Shown here: piece by piece, positions 22,170 through 34,144 of the stretch
Layout of the letters: the number at the start of each line of letters is the position of its first letter
How positions within the stretch are numbered: the stretch's first letter is position 1
Origin: Phoronis australis
Lineage: Eukaryota; Phoronida; Phoronidae
Length of the DNA: 64,000 nt
NCBI GenBank assembly: GCA_002633005.1
Contig: NMRA01000209.1
Span: 607,722 to 671,721 of the forward strand
Direction: 5' to 3'
Notes under the pieces: model-generated
What the model saw: only the letters and a program-made list of their open reading frames with translations
Databases searched by the model: none
What the model was told of the DNA's origin: nothing
Translations under genes and position numbers: made by a program

Positions 22170-23200
22170 CAAGGAGAAAGAGTGAGTGGAAGAAAAATCG
22201 TAATTGAGTTCCCAGGAAAAGGGTGGAGTCGTGCCTCTGTAAATAGACTTATTGGTACAATACATGTACGTAACACGGGGTCTGTTGCGCGTTAAAGCGG
22301 AAGTGGGAGACCCAAGACCGCATGTTCGAAAGAAAACGAGGATCGTGTTCAGGAACTGATTAAATAGCAGGAGGACAACAGGGTGAATCACAAAACTCAG
22401 AGAGAAGTCGCAAGCAATTTACAAGTGAGCATGTCTTCTGTCCAAAGAATGGCGAAAAAATTGAAACTGAAAGCCTTCAAAAGAATATGGGTATCACGTA
22501 GAGATCAAAATGTTTAAAAGGAAAAGAAAAACTCGATGCCTACATGTATACTTGCACGAGCGCTATTCAGCTTCTGATGTGAAAAGAATCACTTAAGAAA
22601 AAACTGTAAAGCTAAGAAATCGCTAAACATTGCAAAACGATCGTGTTTTTCGGAAAAAAAAAACGAGAAATACAGCCTTCTCGACTCTATCATGAGACTC
22701 CAGATTTAAAAAAGTAATGGTTTCCGCTGGAGTATCCTGGGAAGGAAAAACAAATATTCATTTTATTGACACTGATAGAGCCAGAGTTAACAGTCAAACG
22801 CTACACGCAATCATTCAATGAAAAAATCCTCCGGTATTGCAGGCGATTTTATCCTGGAAACGATTACGTGTTTCATCAATATGGTACCCCTTCACATGCT
22901 AGCAAGATAATCCAGGCTCATCCGGAGGAGGCCATCCCAAAATTCACCCAAAAGATAAGTGGCCACCGCTCAGTCCTGACTGCAATCCAGTGGACTATGC
23001 CATATGGGACTCTCTGAAGGAGAAAGTTTACCGGGGAATGAGAGACAAATTGGCTGGGCAGGAGTTAGAAGAGAGCACAATTATGTCATGGGAGGAAATC
23101 CCGATGGAAGAAATACGGAAAAGCATTTGTGATTGGAAGAAACGGCTCCGTTCACTGGTGGAGGAAGATGGAGGCCACATTGAGCATACACTGAAATAAG
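22170..23200 (+). pseudogene. Tc1/mariner-superfamily transposase, broken
   Basis: Pieces in different frames follow transposase order. FPGKGWSRASVNRL and RKRGSGRPKTACSKEN come first, then a helix-turn-helix stretch (REVASNLQVSMSSVQRM, about 22405-22455), FIDTDRARVNS near the first catalytic Asp, and RFYPGNDYVFHQYGTPSH near 22840-22895. The third catalytic block SPDCNPVDYAIWDSLKEKVY is near 22970-23030, followed by a C-terminus ending in GGHIEHTLK and a stop. Where family members have QDG, this copy has QYG, so the second catalytic Asp is lost. Several frameshifts and stops separate the blocks. In cells such an enzyme would cut and paste its element at TA sites; this copy cannot. Confidence 0.85.
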
Positions 23201-23555
23201 CAAGCTTCACTTTCGTATTTTATGTTTTGACCTGATGTTTTTAGATTGACAGTGCTCGCACAATTGGACCCATATCGCTTTGATATTTTGTTTATAAATT
23301 TGTTTATAATATCCTAAGATTTTTCTGTACGAAATTTTAAAAAGTCAGTGCATCCGTTGCTGAGAAATTACTTGTCAAAATGTGCCTCATTGTTTTGGGG
23401 ACACCTCATATATTTTCAGTGTCGTTGTCGAAATTCTGTTATTTAGTTTTATCGTCGTTATCGTTATCAACGCGGTCGTCGCCGTCATCTCTTATTATCA
23501 TTTTATCGCCCGACAAGATTACGTCTGTCATACTCGTTGTGTCTTCTTCACCATT
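23201..23555. other. 3' flank of the mariner relic
   Basis: AT-rich; presumably includes the element's right end, but no terminal inverted repeat was matched. Confidence 0.35.
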
Positions 23556-23850
23556 ACCACAACCACTGTCATCACCCTAATCTTCTCCAGTATCACCACC
23601 ACCATCATCATCATCACCATCATCGTCACGACCACCATAACAATCATTATCACTATCTTCATCATCATATACATCATCATTGACATCATTATCATCATCC
23701 ACGAGAGCATCACCATGGCATCAACGTCATCATTATCGTCACCATCTTTTTCATCACGCGACATCTGCCGTAGATCTCTTCATCGTCATTGTCGCAACAA
23801 CCACCATCACCATCACCAACACCGTCAGCACCACCATCATCATATTCAGT
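23556..23850. repeat. (CAT)n / (ATC)n degenerate microsatellite
   Basis: Long run of CAT, CAC and ATC triplets. It creates artificial His/Ser/Ile-rich frames on the plus strand and Met/Asp-rich frames on the minus strand, which should not be read as proteins. Confidence 0.85.
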
Positions 23851-23869
23851 TTCTTTAAGGATCATACAA

Positions 23870-24370
23870 CATTCAACAGTTCAACCCAGTCGCATCTATC
23901 TTCTTGCTAAGGTCCTCAAAGAAGGTAATCCTGGACGCCCGATTATATTTATAGTCAGCAACAACTGCCACACTGAAAAAAACTCTCAGTTTGCCGAATA
24001 CCATCTTTAGCAATTTGTACCCCCCCCCCCTTCCTTTATATGTTAAAGATACTAATCATTTTCTTAACATAATTAAAAACATCAGTGATTTGCCTAAAAT
24101 TGTCCTCCTAGATACTCTTCATATTAAAAGCTTATACACTAATATTGCTCAACTTGAAGGCATAGAAGCCTGCAACAAATTTCTTAGTCAAAGTAACAAT
24201 CCTGATGTACATACATATTTTATTCGCTCTCTTCTTGAACATGTACATGTACTTACCATGAACCACTTCAACTTCAATAATAAACATTATCTCCAAATAT
24301 AAGGCATAGCTATGCGCACTACAGTTGTCCCTACTTTTGCCACGGGCATGCGTGTATTCAAAACACAACG
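23870..24370 (+). pseudogene. Penelope-like element RT fragment
   Basis: Frame-shifted pieces match Penelope-type RT order. RIYLLAKVLKEGNPGRPI (about 23890-23945) is the conserved K..K-GNPGRPI block, followed by SNNCHTEKNSQFAEYHL, then in another frame LHIKSLYTNI (about 24125-24157). In family members that last block is LDVKSLYTNI; here the catalytic Asp position is His. The final piece, GIAMRTTVVPTFA (about 24303-24341), corresponds to the GTAMGTRMAPSYA block. A frameshift occurs at a poly-C run near 24018-24030, and a stop follows before GIAM. Only part of the RT is present, with no GIY-YIG endonuclease seen. Confidence 0.7.
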
Positions 24371-26345
24371 CCCAGCGGGGTAGCATCCGCATATTTGCCA
24401 GTGAGTCATGCTGTACTAAAAAGCCAAGGAAGTCACACACGTGAAATTACATCACCACCTCTTTTAAGAATTGACAGTTCGTTATATCACTTATCACACG
24501 CAGCTCACGATATTACGGACGTGCGGCGTTACCAGAAATTTTATGAACCTTGTCTGAAGAAATGACCAACTCTCAGCGCTTAAAAAAATTGCTATGTATT
24601 TTTAATTATCTCTGTCAGTGTATGATTTATGTATGTCTTTGGAGTCAGCGAGATGAAGAGTCCTTACCAGGGCACTCCATATATACCAATTATGTACTTA
24701 GTGTTTGTTGTTTACTATTATCTGAAATAAAACCTTGTTTCTGCACTACAGGTACAGATACTTGTACATGTATACGCTTATTCTCAATCTGACTGCATTG
24801 GTGACCTTCATCTGGCTGCGGGACTACAAAAATATTATACTGACATGAAATATAGTGTCATCTTTATTCACACGTACTACCACTTCGAAAACCCAAAGGT
24901 TGTAAACTTCTAACAGCTTAAGCGACATAATTGACGACAATAAAACACTGAATGAAATGTGCAAAGCTGAGAAAAAATTACAAAAATTTGTCTCAGACAA
25001 CACTTCAGCATTTAGAGGAAATTCAGTTTTCGTGTGTGAATGTGTTTTGTTTATTTATTTTGCAAAAACAAGCGAGGTCATTTTCTTCTCAGGGTGTTGA
25101 ACTCGTGACTGTTCAATACAAATGACGTCGTGAAACTCAGCAACGAAGGTTGGCCCTCCAACCAAGGGTACAGATCGGTCCCCAATCAAAATAATTTCCC
25201 TTTAATTCCACGTCGATGTGCACTCTGTAACAGGATCACATTTATACATCTTACTCATGTAAGATCACTTTCCGGTCGTTCGCAGTAAATGAGCAATAGT
25301 GATGCAAACCTTATGCAGCGGACTGCACACTTGTCTTTGCGTCAGACTGCTTGTAGGATACATAAAATAATCTATTGTGTACAGAACAATAACAAAGCAA
25401 ACGGCGACTTTTATGTCAAAGTACAAACGCCTATCAAGCTAATCAACTCACGTGGCTGTTCCAAATAAGGAAGTCAATAGTCAGCGGGGATTTTGGATGT
25501 ATTTCCGGGTTACACGAAGGCGACTGCGCGGTGGTGGCCGGAACGAGGCTACAGCCTTACTTGCAAGTTAACTTTGCCCGGCATTTAATTTTAGACTTCA
25601 GGTGCGATATCCAGCAAGTCATTACTAAGGTAATGGGCTTTCTTCCAAAAATCATAGGTTGTGCATTATAATTATCAGATTTTTCAAGCAGATCTCTTGA
25701 TCATTTAGGAGAGCGAGTTTTCTACTCGAGCTACATGCCTACGACTGGTAGAGATGATTCAAAAATTTTCAAAACATTTGAGACACAATCTGTACAGTAA
25801 ATAATTTCGTTCCCAAATGCTTGCTCTCGTGCTTAGAGTCACTTTTTCGCATAGGCGATGAGCCCTTAGTTTTCTTCACGCAAAATTTTGATCACACTAT
25901 TTCAGTCATTTTTCAATGCACCTAGAAACAAAACAGCTGAGAGAGGTCGCAGCCTTTTTCCACTCAATTTGACTGGAAGCCTACATGTATGTTAAAAATC
26001 AGCTATTCGCAGTAAAATCAAACAAACACAACAGGGTTTTGTTGTTTTATTGGTCTGGTCAAACTCGGTGACTAAAAGCTTTTAATACGACACTTTGAAT
26101 TTGAATACTTTCCAACCACCGTTGCCCAGGTTTAATTCAGTGACGCAAGCAGACACCGTGTGGGGTTTAGGGGAAACGAGAAACTCGGCATGATTAGTTG
26201 ACACCCCGACGTAAAAACACTTGAAATTGCTTGGTGTGAGATCATCGCGTAGATTTTTAGGAAATTTAAAACATCTTTAAGACTCACGCGCCACATCTCC
26301 TGGGGTGAGGTGTTAAGTTACTAACGTAATGAAATAGCCCCACGA
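24371..26345. other. No gene recognised
   Basis: Unassigned AT-rich sequence. It may include more Penelope-derived sequence near its start, but nothing legible. Confidence 0.35.
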
Positions 26346-26396
26346 ACATGTAATCACACGGCAACACTAAACTAGTGTTGCCGTATGATTACATGT
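26346..26396. repeat. 51 bp near-perfect hairpin
   Basis: The arms start ACATGTAATCAC and end GATTACATGT, 24 bases each with one mismatch and a 3-base loop (AAC). The centre is GGCAACACTA / TAGTGTTGCC. Confidence 0.8.
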
Positions 26397-26635
26397 ACCG
26401 TGCAATCGCCTGTAGCAGAAAATGGGTGTTCACAGTTATCTGCACGAAGATGTTTACTACGCTGTCGTAACGAGTTCCATTCCCTGCTTGTCTCTTACTT
26501 TATGTAATCATATAATCATGATCATAATTATAATTATTTTCTTTTCATCACGCAAATGTTATTTCTCCATCAAAGTGAGGACTGGCGATGCTGAATAGGC
26601 ATTCATTCATGAACAGTTAACTGACGAGGTTACCT

Positions 26636-26805
26636 ATTTTTTCTCCGCGGCGGGGAGATTTTCTCCGGCGGAGCAAGATTTTTCCCCGGAGAAAAGTTTT
26701 CTTGTCAGCAAAAAGGTTTTCTCCAGCGCTGAGAAAAGTTTTTGTCAGCGGAGAAAGTTTTTTCTTTTATGGCGGAAAGGTGTAGTCCGCGGAGAAAAGT
26801 GATTT
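26636..26805. repeat. GGAGAAAA/TTTTCTCC tandem-palindromic repeat
   Basis: At least six degenerate units built on TTTTCTCCG and CGGAGAAAAG alternate with GTCAGC spacers. Sense and antisense versions alternate, giving many small hairpins. Confidence 0.6.
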
Positions 26806-27116
26806 ATTTTGCAATGTATTTTTTCGCAATGCCAGATTTGGGCCTCAGTAGTTTCGTAAGATTTCCGCTGTCGGCAGAGAAAATGAAAAAATATTTGAAT
26901 TGACAAAAAAGAAGCTGTTTTAAAACCACAAAAACTTCAATATTTTTATACATCTTAATTACCTTAGTATATGATCAGTGGGTTCATTTGTTGCCATAGA
27001 GGCGTTGAATGCAAAAATTCGTAAAAATTAACGTTTAAACTGATTGTGCCAGAACTACCCTCGGGGATGCTAATGTGAGAGTTATTCTATTTGAATATTA
27101 CAAGAATTTTTAAAAA

Positions 27117-28012
27117 AATCGCCAGATTCACTATTTTTGAAACACGGACTAAATATAAACTCTTCCATCCCAATTCAGTTATTAAATTTCCCTTCTCTAA
27201 TGATACACTGTACATGTGTATATACACTGTATGCACGCATGCGCTCAAAGAAGTCAGACCGGCTGCAGCTTGAAATCACCATTGCTTTTTTCACCAAAAG
27301 TCAAAGGGCAAATTTTCCTTATATGGAGAATGTGCTTTGTATGTATCGTGCCATACCAACAATTGAGACGTGTTTGCCTTGTGGGATACAGCCGGACCCC
27401 CACCAAGTAATTGAAAATAGACCCAGATCAAAACTTCACTAGGCATTGTGATGTGACCAACATGCGACAATAGTAGAAAGTAGTTCACATTTCTTACAAT
27501 CACATAAGTTTTATTGAGCATATTCTGGTTAATTTCAAAGCAAACTTGTGCACCTCATTAGTAATGGTTCATTGCATCAGCAGAGTCAGATGGAGAGCCA
27601 TAAACAAGACTGTACTCAGCTTAAAGAGCATCAATGAGTTCAATTTCTTGTAATGGTTATTTTCTGCAACAGTTGCTAATTTCGCCTCATTTCTTCCCAA
27701 AACCACTATTACATGTACGTTACCAGCTACGATTCCTAGTGAGCAAGCTTTACTAACCCGTCACAAAATGCTGCACGATTGTGATGATTGAAGTTTTGAA
27801 GCGTTTGTTGTTAACCACAACCATTAACATTCCATTGTGGCCTTCTGACCTAAGTGTCGCTTGATCACTCGATGCTGCACGTGCACAAGGTCAGCCATCT
27901 TGTTCTGGAGAGGTGTTTTCGTGTAAGCAAAAACAAATCTGTGATTGTTTACGCTTCACAAATTCACCAATAACCCCAATTTTTCGGGGTTTGATGTTTT
28001 GAAGTGTGAAGT
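27117..28012 (+). repeat. Direct duplication 1, copy A (896 bp)
   Basis: Matches 28014-28891 almost base for base. Three indels (8, 7 and 3 bases, all extra here) account exactly for the 18-base length difference, with a handful of SNPs. Most likely one haplotype of the same locus as copy B. No gene seen inside; the 101-codon frame is present in both copies but has no family resemblance. Confidence 0.9.
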
Positions 28013-28013
28013 N
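28013..28013. other. Single N: contig join
   Basis: One ambiguous base exactly at the boundary between the two copies, which is where an assembler would mark an unresolved join. Confidence 0.9.
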
Positions 28014-28891
28014 AATCGCCAGATTCACTATTTTTGAAACACGGACTAAATATAAACTCTTCCATCCCAATTCAGTTATTAAATTTCCCTTCTCTAATGA
28101 TACACTGTATATACACTGTATGCACGCATGCGCTCAAAGAAGTCAGACCGGCTGCAGCTTGAAATCACCATTGCTTTTTTCACCAAAAGTCAAAGGGCAA
28201 ATTTTCCTTATATGGAGAATGTGCTTTGTATGTATCGTGCCATACCAAAAATTGAGACGTGTTTGCCTTGTGGGATACAGCCGGACCCCCACCAAGTAAT
28301 TGAAAATAGACCCAGATCAAAACTTCACTAGGCATTGTGACGTGACCAACATGCGACAATAGTAGTTCACATTTCTTACAATCACATAAGTTTTATTGAG
28401 CATATTCTGGTTAATTTCAAAGCAAACTTGTGCACCTCATTAGTAATGGTTCATTGCATCAGCAGAGTCAGATGGAGAGCCATAAACAAGACTGTACTCA
28501 GCTTAAAGAGCATCAATGCGTTCAATTTCTTGTAATGGTTATTTTCTGCAACAGTTGCTAATTTCGCCTCATTTCTTCCCAAAACCACTATTACATGTAC
28601 GTTACCAGCTACGATTCCTAGTGAGCAAGCTTTACTAACCCGTCACAAAATGCTGCACGATTGTGATGATTGAAGTTTTGAAGCGTTTGTTGTTAACCAC
28701 AACCATTAACATTCCATTGTGGCCTTCTGACCTAAGTGTCGCTTGATCACTCGATGCTGCACGTGCACAAGGTCAGCCATGTTCTGGAGAGGTGTTTTCG
28801 TGTAAGCAAAAACAAATCAGTGATTGTTTACGCTTCACAAATTCACCAATAACCCCAATTTTTCGGGGTTTGATGTTTTGAAGTGTGAAGT
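28014..28891 (+). repeat. Direct duplication 1, copy B (878 bp)
   Basis: Second copy, beginning at the same AATCGCCAG as copy A directly after the N and ending at the same GAAGTGTGAAGT that precedes the N. This end-to-end arrangement is that of overlapping contigs placed in series. Confidence 0.9.
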
Positions 28892-29032
28892 TACATATGT
28901 TTCGTGATAAGTAAAATGTGGTAGACAACGTTAAAAGGCAGCAATTAAGTGCATGTAGATTGGACGCTTTGATGGCCTTAAGTATGTGGCCAACATGAAC
29001 ATGTGATAGGGTCGAAATATTGTTTTTGCTAC

Positions 29033-29435
29033 CGTATTCAAGGTACCTAAATTACACCGTGAACGGACTCATAAACACGGTCACGGACTCATGAACACGA
29101 TCCATTCACCCAAATACACGGGACACGGACTCACATTCACGAAGAAAGACGGTTAACGGACCGCCAAACACGGTTTACGGACAAAATGTAGATGTCAGCT
29201 GACCCAGGTAGCCGATGAGTCCGTGACCTGTGTTTGGCGGTCCGTTAACCGTGTTTCATCGTGAATGTGAGTCCGTGTCCCGTGTATTTGGGTGTGGGTG
29301 AATGGATCGTGTTTCGTGAGCCCGTTTCCGTGTTTGTTAGACAGTGAACGGCGTTTGCAGGTACGTGAGTCGTGTTCATGCGTCCGTGACCGTGTTTATG
29401 AGTACGTTAACCGTGTAGTTTAGGTACCTTGGTAT
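29033..29435. mobile_element. ~400 bp foldback element built of degenerate ~20 bp units
   Basis: The ends are inverted repeats sharing AAGGTACCTAAA. Both arms are made of degenerate repeats of a CACGGACTCATGAACACGG-type unit, so the element is a large palindrome whose arms are themselves tandem arrays. The right arm is longer by a few units. A short spacer near 29185-29215 separates the arms. No coding capacity. Confidence 0.8.
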
Positions 29436-30334
29436 TGTCGCTCCATTATGCCCATGGGCGTCCGTGCAAAAATGCGTTTGTATGCAAAACTTTGGCGCAT
29501 GAGCCAATATAGGAAACACTACTTACTAAATTGCTCTAAAATACGCCAAGGAACTCCACAGATACAGAGGCAATCGTAAAAAAATGACATGAGGCGGCAC
29601 AGCAGTAGTCAAAAAGAGTACATCTACATTTATATGGGCCTACTACTCAGGAGACATTACAGTAGCTAGATTAATATACGAAACATAGGCGCATACGCTA
29701 ATGTGCGAACCACTTGAGTAACAAGGCTGCGAAAAAACAGTATTTCGGATATATACCTAAAGGCTCAACAATATGGTACATTACATGTCGAAAATAACCT
29801 CCGCCTTCCTGATTAAATGTTGTATTGGCGTCTATTATAACAGATAAATTATATAGATTTACGATGTACCAATTAACAAGTTACATCAATTCGATATACA
29901 AAGCTATTTAAGTATGCGTACATTGCCCCAGTGCACGGACATGGATCCTTTGTAAAGTGCGGCGTTTTTTGGCTAATCGTCCCTCAGGCTCGAAACAGAT
30001 AGGAAGAGGCGGGGTATTGGGCATCCTGTTATGCTTATGAAGCAATGTGGATTTGTGTTTTCACGGGAGTCAATTTCCGTAAGACTCGATGAAGTTCCCA
30101 TTAATCATGAATTAACAAATTGGCAAATTTTCATAAACAATGGTTGACACATGAAAACGCTTATTGATTCCCAGAAATTATATTGACATTTCTCTGTAAT
30201 TTACAGGTCAATAAAATAGCGTGACCTTCAAACGGGATGTCATAAAATCAGCACTGACGCGTCCCAGCGACTGACAAAATGAGCTGATGAAAAATATTAT
30301 GGCCGTCATCACCACTATATCCCTGCTACATTCT
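29436..30334. other. No gene recognised
   Basis: Unassigned AT-rich sequence. Confidence 0.35.
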
Positions 30335-30765
30335 ACACGATTGTCATCGTCATCATCATCATCATCATCATCACCACCACCTCCATCATTATGAACGTCA
30401 TAAATATCATATCATCGACACCATCACCACTACCACCACCATCATCATCACCATCACCATAATACTCATCATCAACATTGTCTTCGTTATCTTCACCAAC
30501 ACTACCAAATCAGTATCCACATCAACGCCACCGTCACCGCCGTCATCGCAGTTTTTTCCACGGTTGTCCTTTTTCACGTCTACATTCCTGTGATTGTCGT
30601 CATCTTGGTAGGCGTAATCGTCCTTTTCCTTGTCGACATCATCACCGTCCACTATTATTCTTGTCTCATTTACTGTTGCCATGACGTCATTGTTGCCAAC
30701 ACGTCGTCACCACCATCGTCGCCACGGTCGCCTTGCACCACTTTCGTTCTCTTTTTGCTTTCCAT
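30335..30765. repeat. (CAT)n/(CAC)n microsatellite, degenerate to the right
   Basis: A pure (CAT)n core at about 30345-30372 grades into CAC/GTC-rich triplets. It is the source of the Met/Asp-rich and Ser/His-rich frames on both strands. Confidence 0.8.
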
Positions 30766-32436
30766 CATCTAAAGTTAATTGCCAGTGATTTGTCTGGGAC
30801 TACACGTGGGAATACTCTATCTGTATTTGTGCAATACATCTTTACATTACATGCCCAATTTGCGTTTACATAGTTTACCCCCTATCCTTCACAGACATCC
30901 CGTCACCATGGATATTTTTTGCTCATTGCTAATTTGGTGGAAACAATTACATCGCCACTACGGCTGTTTATCATTATCAGTAAAGCAACTGACAATGCAG
31001 TAAGAACCTTCGCATTGAATATATATACTGCCGATTAGAGCCAATTTCGAAAAGCTCAACTAACTCAGCGGGCATCCCTTTGAATGCCCATGCGCAGTTG
31101 CCACTTCCGCGAAAAGGTGAAAATGGTTGTGGATCTCAATATATTGGTGTTTATTTGTGTTTATTTATTTTGTTTTTTCAAGTTTTTGTGTAAAAGTGAA
31201 GATGCGTTTCTATCTCAAATGGTGAGAGGAGGGAAAGGTTGAGACCGAACACGTACATGTATATCATGCTTTTAGACCCGACGGGAGCATGGCTTTCCAA
31301 CCGAAACAAGGAAAATTTGAATGAAAAACACGTACACTCCGATAAAATCAAACGTCTGACTGGTCCTCAGGGTACGGATCAGCCAGCTTCTGTTGGAAAT
31401 GCACTTCTCCCAAAATTTCGAAAAGCGCCCGCTTTTCCATCTCAGACCACCGATGACCAAAATAGCGTTTCTTTGTTGAGACTATATATTCATCCCTGTT
31501 TTGACCTTATGATTGCTTGTTGACAAAGTTCTGTGTCTCACACAATAATTTTTCTGCGCACGTGCAGCCACTGCAATTCCAGTGTTGAATGCCATCTGTT
31601 GTCCACACTGGTAATTACATACATGTACATAATATGATCAAATTACACACGGGTCCAAGCAGTCTGAATCCGCCTCTTTCAGTCATATTCGAGGGATCCA
31701 GAACGACCAAATCCAAGTGCAGTATCTTACATTTGGTGATCCTGATCGGTAAAAATAAAACCTCCGTTCAGGAATTCGCGATTCAGTGGGACTGCCACAT
31801 AATTCTTGATTTTCTGTCATTCCGTTTTCCTGGGGCTCTCAGGTAAAATTAAATCCTTGTGGAGTAACTGTAAAATTCGTAAGTTGGTTAAGTAGTCTTA
31901 CGTTTATTGAACTTGCACTTTCCCTTAATAATTATAATTTCAGTAAATGGTTCCAAATGTATTGTTATTGGTTTTCCTCATAGAACCGCCGTTAACCAGG
32001 GTCACAACTGCCATAACAAGTACATATATTTACTGGTGTTTAAAGGATCACAGTGAAAGCTGGTGCTCTAAAGTGATTTCTAACGTCAATTTAAACAGTT
32101 AAAACTGTGATGTTGACACGTCAGTTAAGTAGGTGTGGCACATTAAGTTGTCTTACACCATTCGACAGTTATGGTTTTGTAGGTATCGTATCGATTTCTA
32201 AACGTCAACATGTCAGCGTCACTCAGTGAGTTGGCGTTGCCCCCCGGACGGCGCGCGCTGTAGCAGCATGGGCTTCATAAATAGACGCTCGCACTTATTT
32301 TATGAGGATTAAATCAAAAGTCTTCGCTTAGGTGAAACGTCTCATTATTCGCTCACGGTTGTTTTAAACCCTCAATAGAGTTGATCTAGTCTGATATATT
32401 CGTCTCACAGGAAATCCGCAACACTGTTTGACGATT
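30766..32436. other. No gene recognised; upstream of possible gene
   Basis: Non-coding by inspection. Its last ~300 bases would be the upstream region of the possible gene starting at 32503. Confidence 0.35.
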
Positions 32437-32446
32437 TATAAAAGGA
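32437..32446 (+). promoter_or_regulatory. TATA box
   Basis: TATAAAAGG lies ~60 bases before a start codon that opens a signal-peptide-like exon. A start of transcription near 32470 would leave a ~35-base leader. Support is positional only. Confidence 0.4.
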
Positions 32447-32502
32447 ATTAGTCATGGAACACCCAAGTTGTTGATAACTTCGAGAACTTACTGGCGTGAA
32501 AA

Positions 32503-32566
32503 ATGAAGCCTATGGATTTCAGCGTTTTCATAGGTGTGTTGGGAATTTTACTTGACTGTCTGAAAG
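32503..32566 (+). CDS. Possible first exon, signal peptide (gene A)
   Basis: ATG opens 21 codons (MKPMDFSVFIGVLGILLDCLK) and one further base, ending at a good splice donor (AAAG|GTAAAG). The hydrophobic core FIGVLGILL is typical of a secretion signal. A TATA box lies upstream. The exon ends in phase 1, the usual phase after a signal peptide, and the candidate exons at 35942 and 42077 start in phase 1 in an open frame. The mature product is not recognised. It could be a chance arrangement; transcript evidence would decide. Confidence 0.4.
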
Positions 32567-34144
32567 GTAAAGTAATTCATTTTGTCTGTTTACTTCTTTT
32601 ACGTTAATCGCACTGGAAGCGACTCTACTATTTCCCGCTTGTCACTCGCGAATGTGTACATTTAAACTTTCGGCAGAGTCAAAGGTTGGAAGCCTATGTG
32701 GTACTTGCCTATGAAAACGCACTTAGCAATAAGAAGGAGGGATTAATTCAAACTTTGAAAATCCTTTAATTTTACGTGTATCTAAATTCCTAGTAGGCTG
32801 ATGATAGCGTATTTGCATATAGTGGTAGCTGCACTCCTGTATGAAGAAGGCGTGTTCTGTTGAGTCTATACTCTCATTTTGCCTTGAAGAAAATACTTGA
32901 CCCAGAATACATATTAATTACCAACGATTGTTTGGAATTCCTTGTTAACATGAAGTGAAAACGTGTGTGTATTGACTATTTTTGGTGTAATTAGAATGAA
33001 AATAGCAAGGATGTGTAACATTTCCAAAGTCATTCTAGTTTGCTGAAATTTGGTAAGCCAATGCTCAAATTATATGGCAACGTTTCTCGCCTCATGTGTA
33101 AACGAAACAAAACGTCTTTAATTTAGTATGCTCGTTAGGATGGCTCGCTTGAATGCAACTTGTAATTCAGGCGTGAAATATCTACAAGCAATAAGATGCG
33201 TGTGTATTAACTGGATTGGCAATAAAAAATCATTTTTTGCTCGAAAATACCAATCTTTAGCGGCGTACACGTAGCCTAGGAGGATTTAAATGGAGGGACA
33301 GGACCCAGGGCTTCCTTCTAACGTGTCAATCTCAGCTGCATATATTTATAAGTGCTTACGCGAATATTTTTCTTCGAAAATTCTGGTTGTGCCACATCCT
33401 CACCACATCCTAGTGCGAAGAACGCACGCGCATTGCACACGCTACCGCGTACTATGAAATTAGGTAAAGAGAAGGAAATGTGTAACTTATCTCTCTCAGT
33501 CCATTGGCTTGCTAAAAAGTCTTGCTGTGCGAATATCCCTGCCCCCGGTCAGCCGCTTCCAAATAATTTAGGGTAATCGCTTTCCAACATTAAATTTCAA
33601 CCGCATTCGCAGAATGTAATCTAAACACGCGAAGTTGCCATAGTAACAGCTTCATTTTGTGATTTTCACAGCTCTGCGGAATTATAACAACAAGAATTTG
33701 GCAATAGCTTAGGAATCTAAGCTGACAGTTATCAAACAAACACTTCTTTCGTTTGTAAGCATTCATGGTATTTGTGCATGTGTTTTTAAAATTAATTAGC
33801 GGCTAATAAAATGTCAAAATGAAATGCCCCAGAGTATGCTCGATTGTGATTGATGTACCTTTAACGTTCTCCTCAGCGTGAAGTGCAGTTTCTGATTAGG
33901 CAAAATGTAATTCATAATTCTTACCAATTATTTGCATATTCACGTAATTTTTTCAATCTTAATTTAAGATCGTCGTGGTCGGTAAATCGTGTGATCGTTG
34001 TTTCTGTTATACTATTTGTTAATTCAAACGGTATGAGAAAAAATTCTAGAGCGTAGTATACCGTAACTTATATATTGTATGTATTGCTTTACAAAGATTC
34101 GATAGCTTGAAAAAGTTAGCCCGGCATCTTTGTCTGCAATCCGA
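32567..34144. other. Possible intron of gene A; nothing else seen
   Basis: AT-rich non-coding sequence after the donor at 32567. Confidence 0.3.

Noticed and set aside
23382-23858. 158-codon His-rich ORF
   Set aside because: Produced by the (CAT)n tract; the opposite strand gives an equally artificial Met/Asp-rich frame.
27137-27442. 101-codon ORF repeated in both duplication copies
   Set aside because: Its repetition follows from the duplicated DNA, and the 8-base indel changes its start between copies, which argues against coding constraint.
29033-29435. CRISPR-like array
   Set aside because: Units are degenerate, lack unique spacers, and form an inverted repeat; this is a foldback element in an animal genome.
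30407-30682. Asp-rich minus-strand ORF
   Set aside because: Also a product of triplet repeats.
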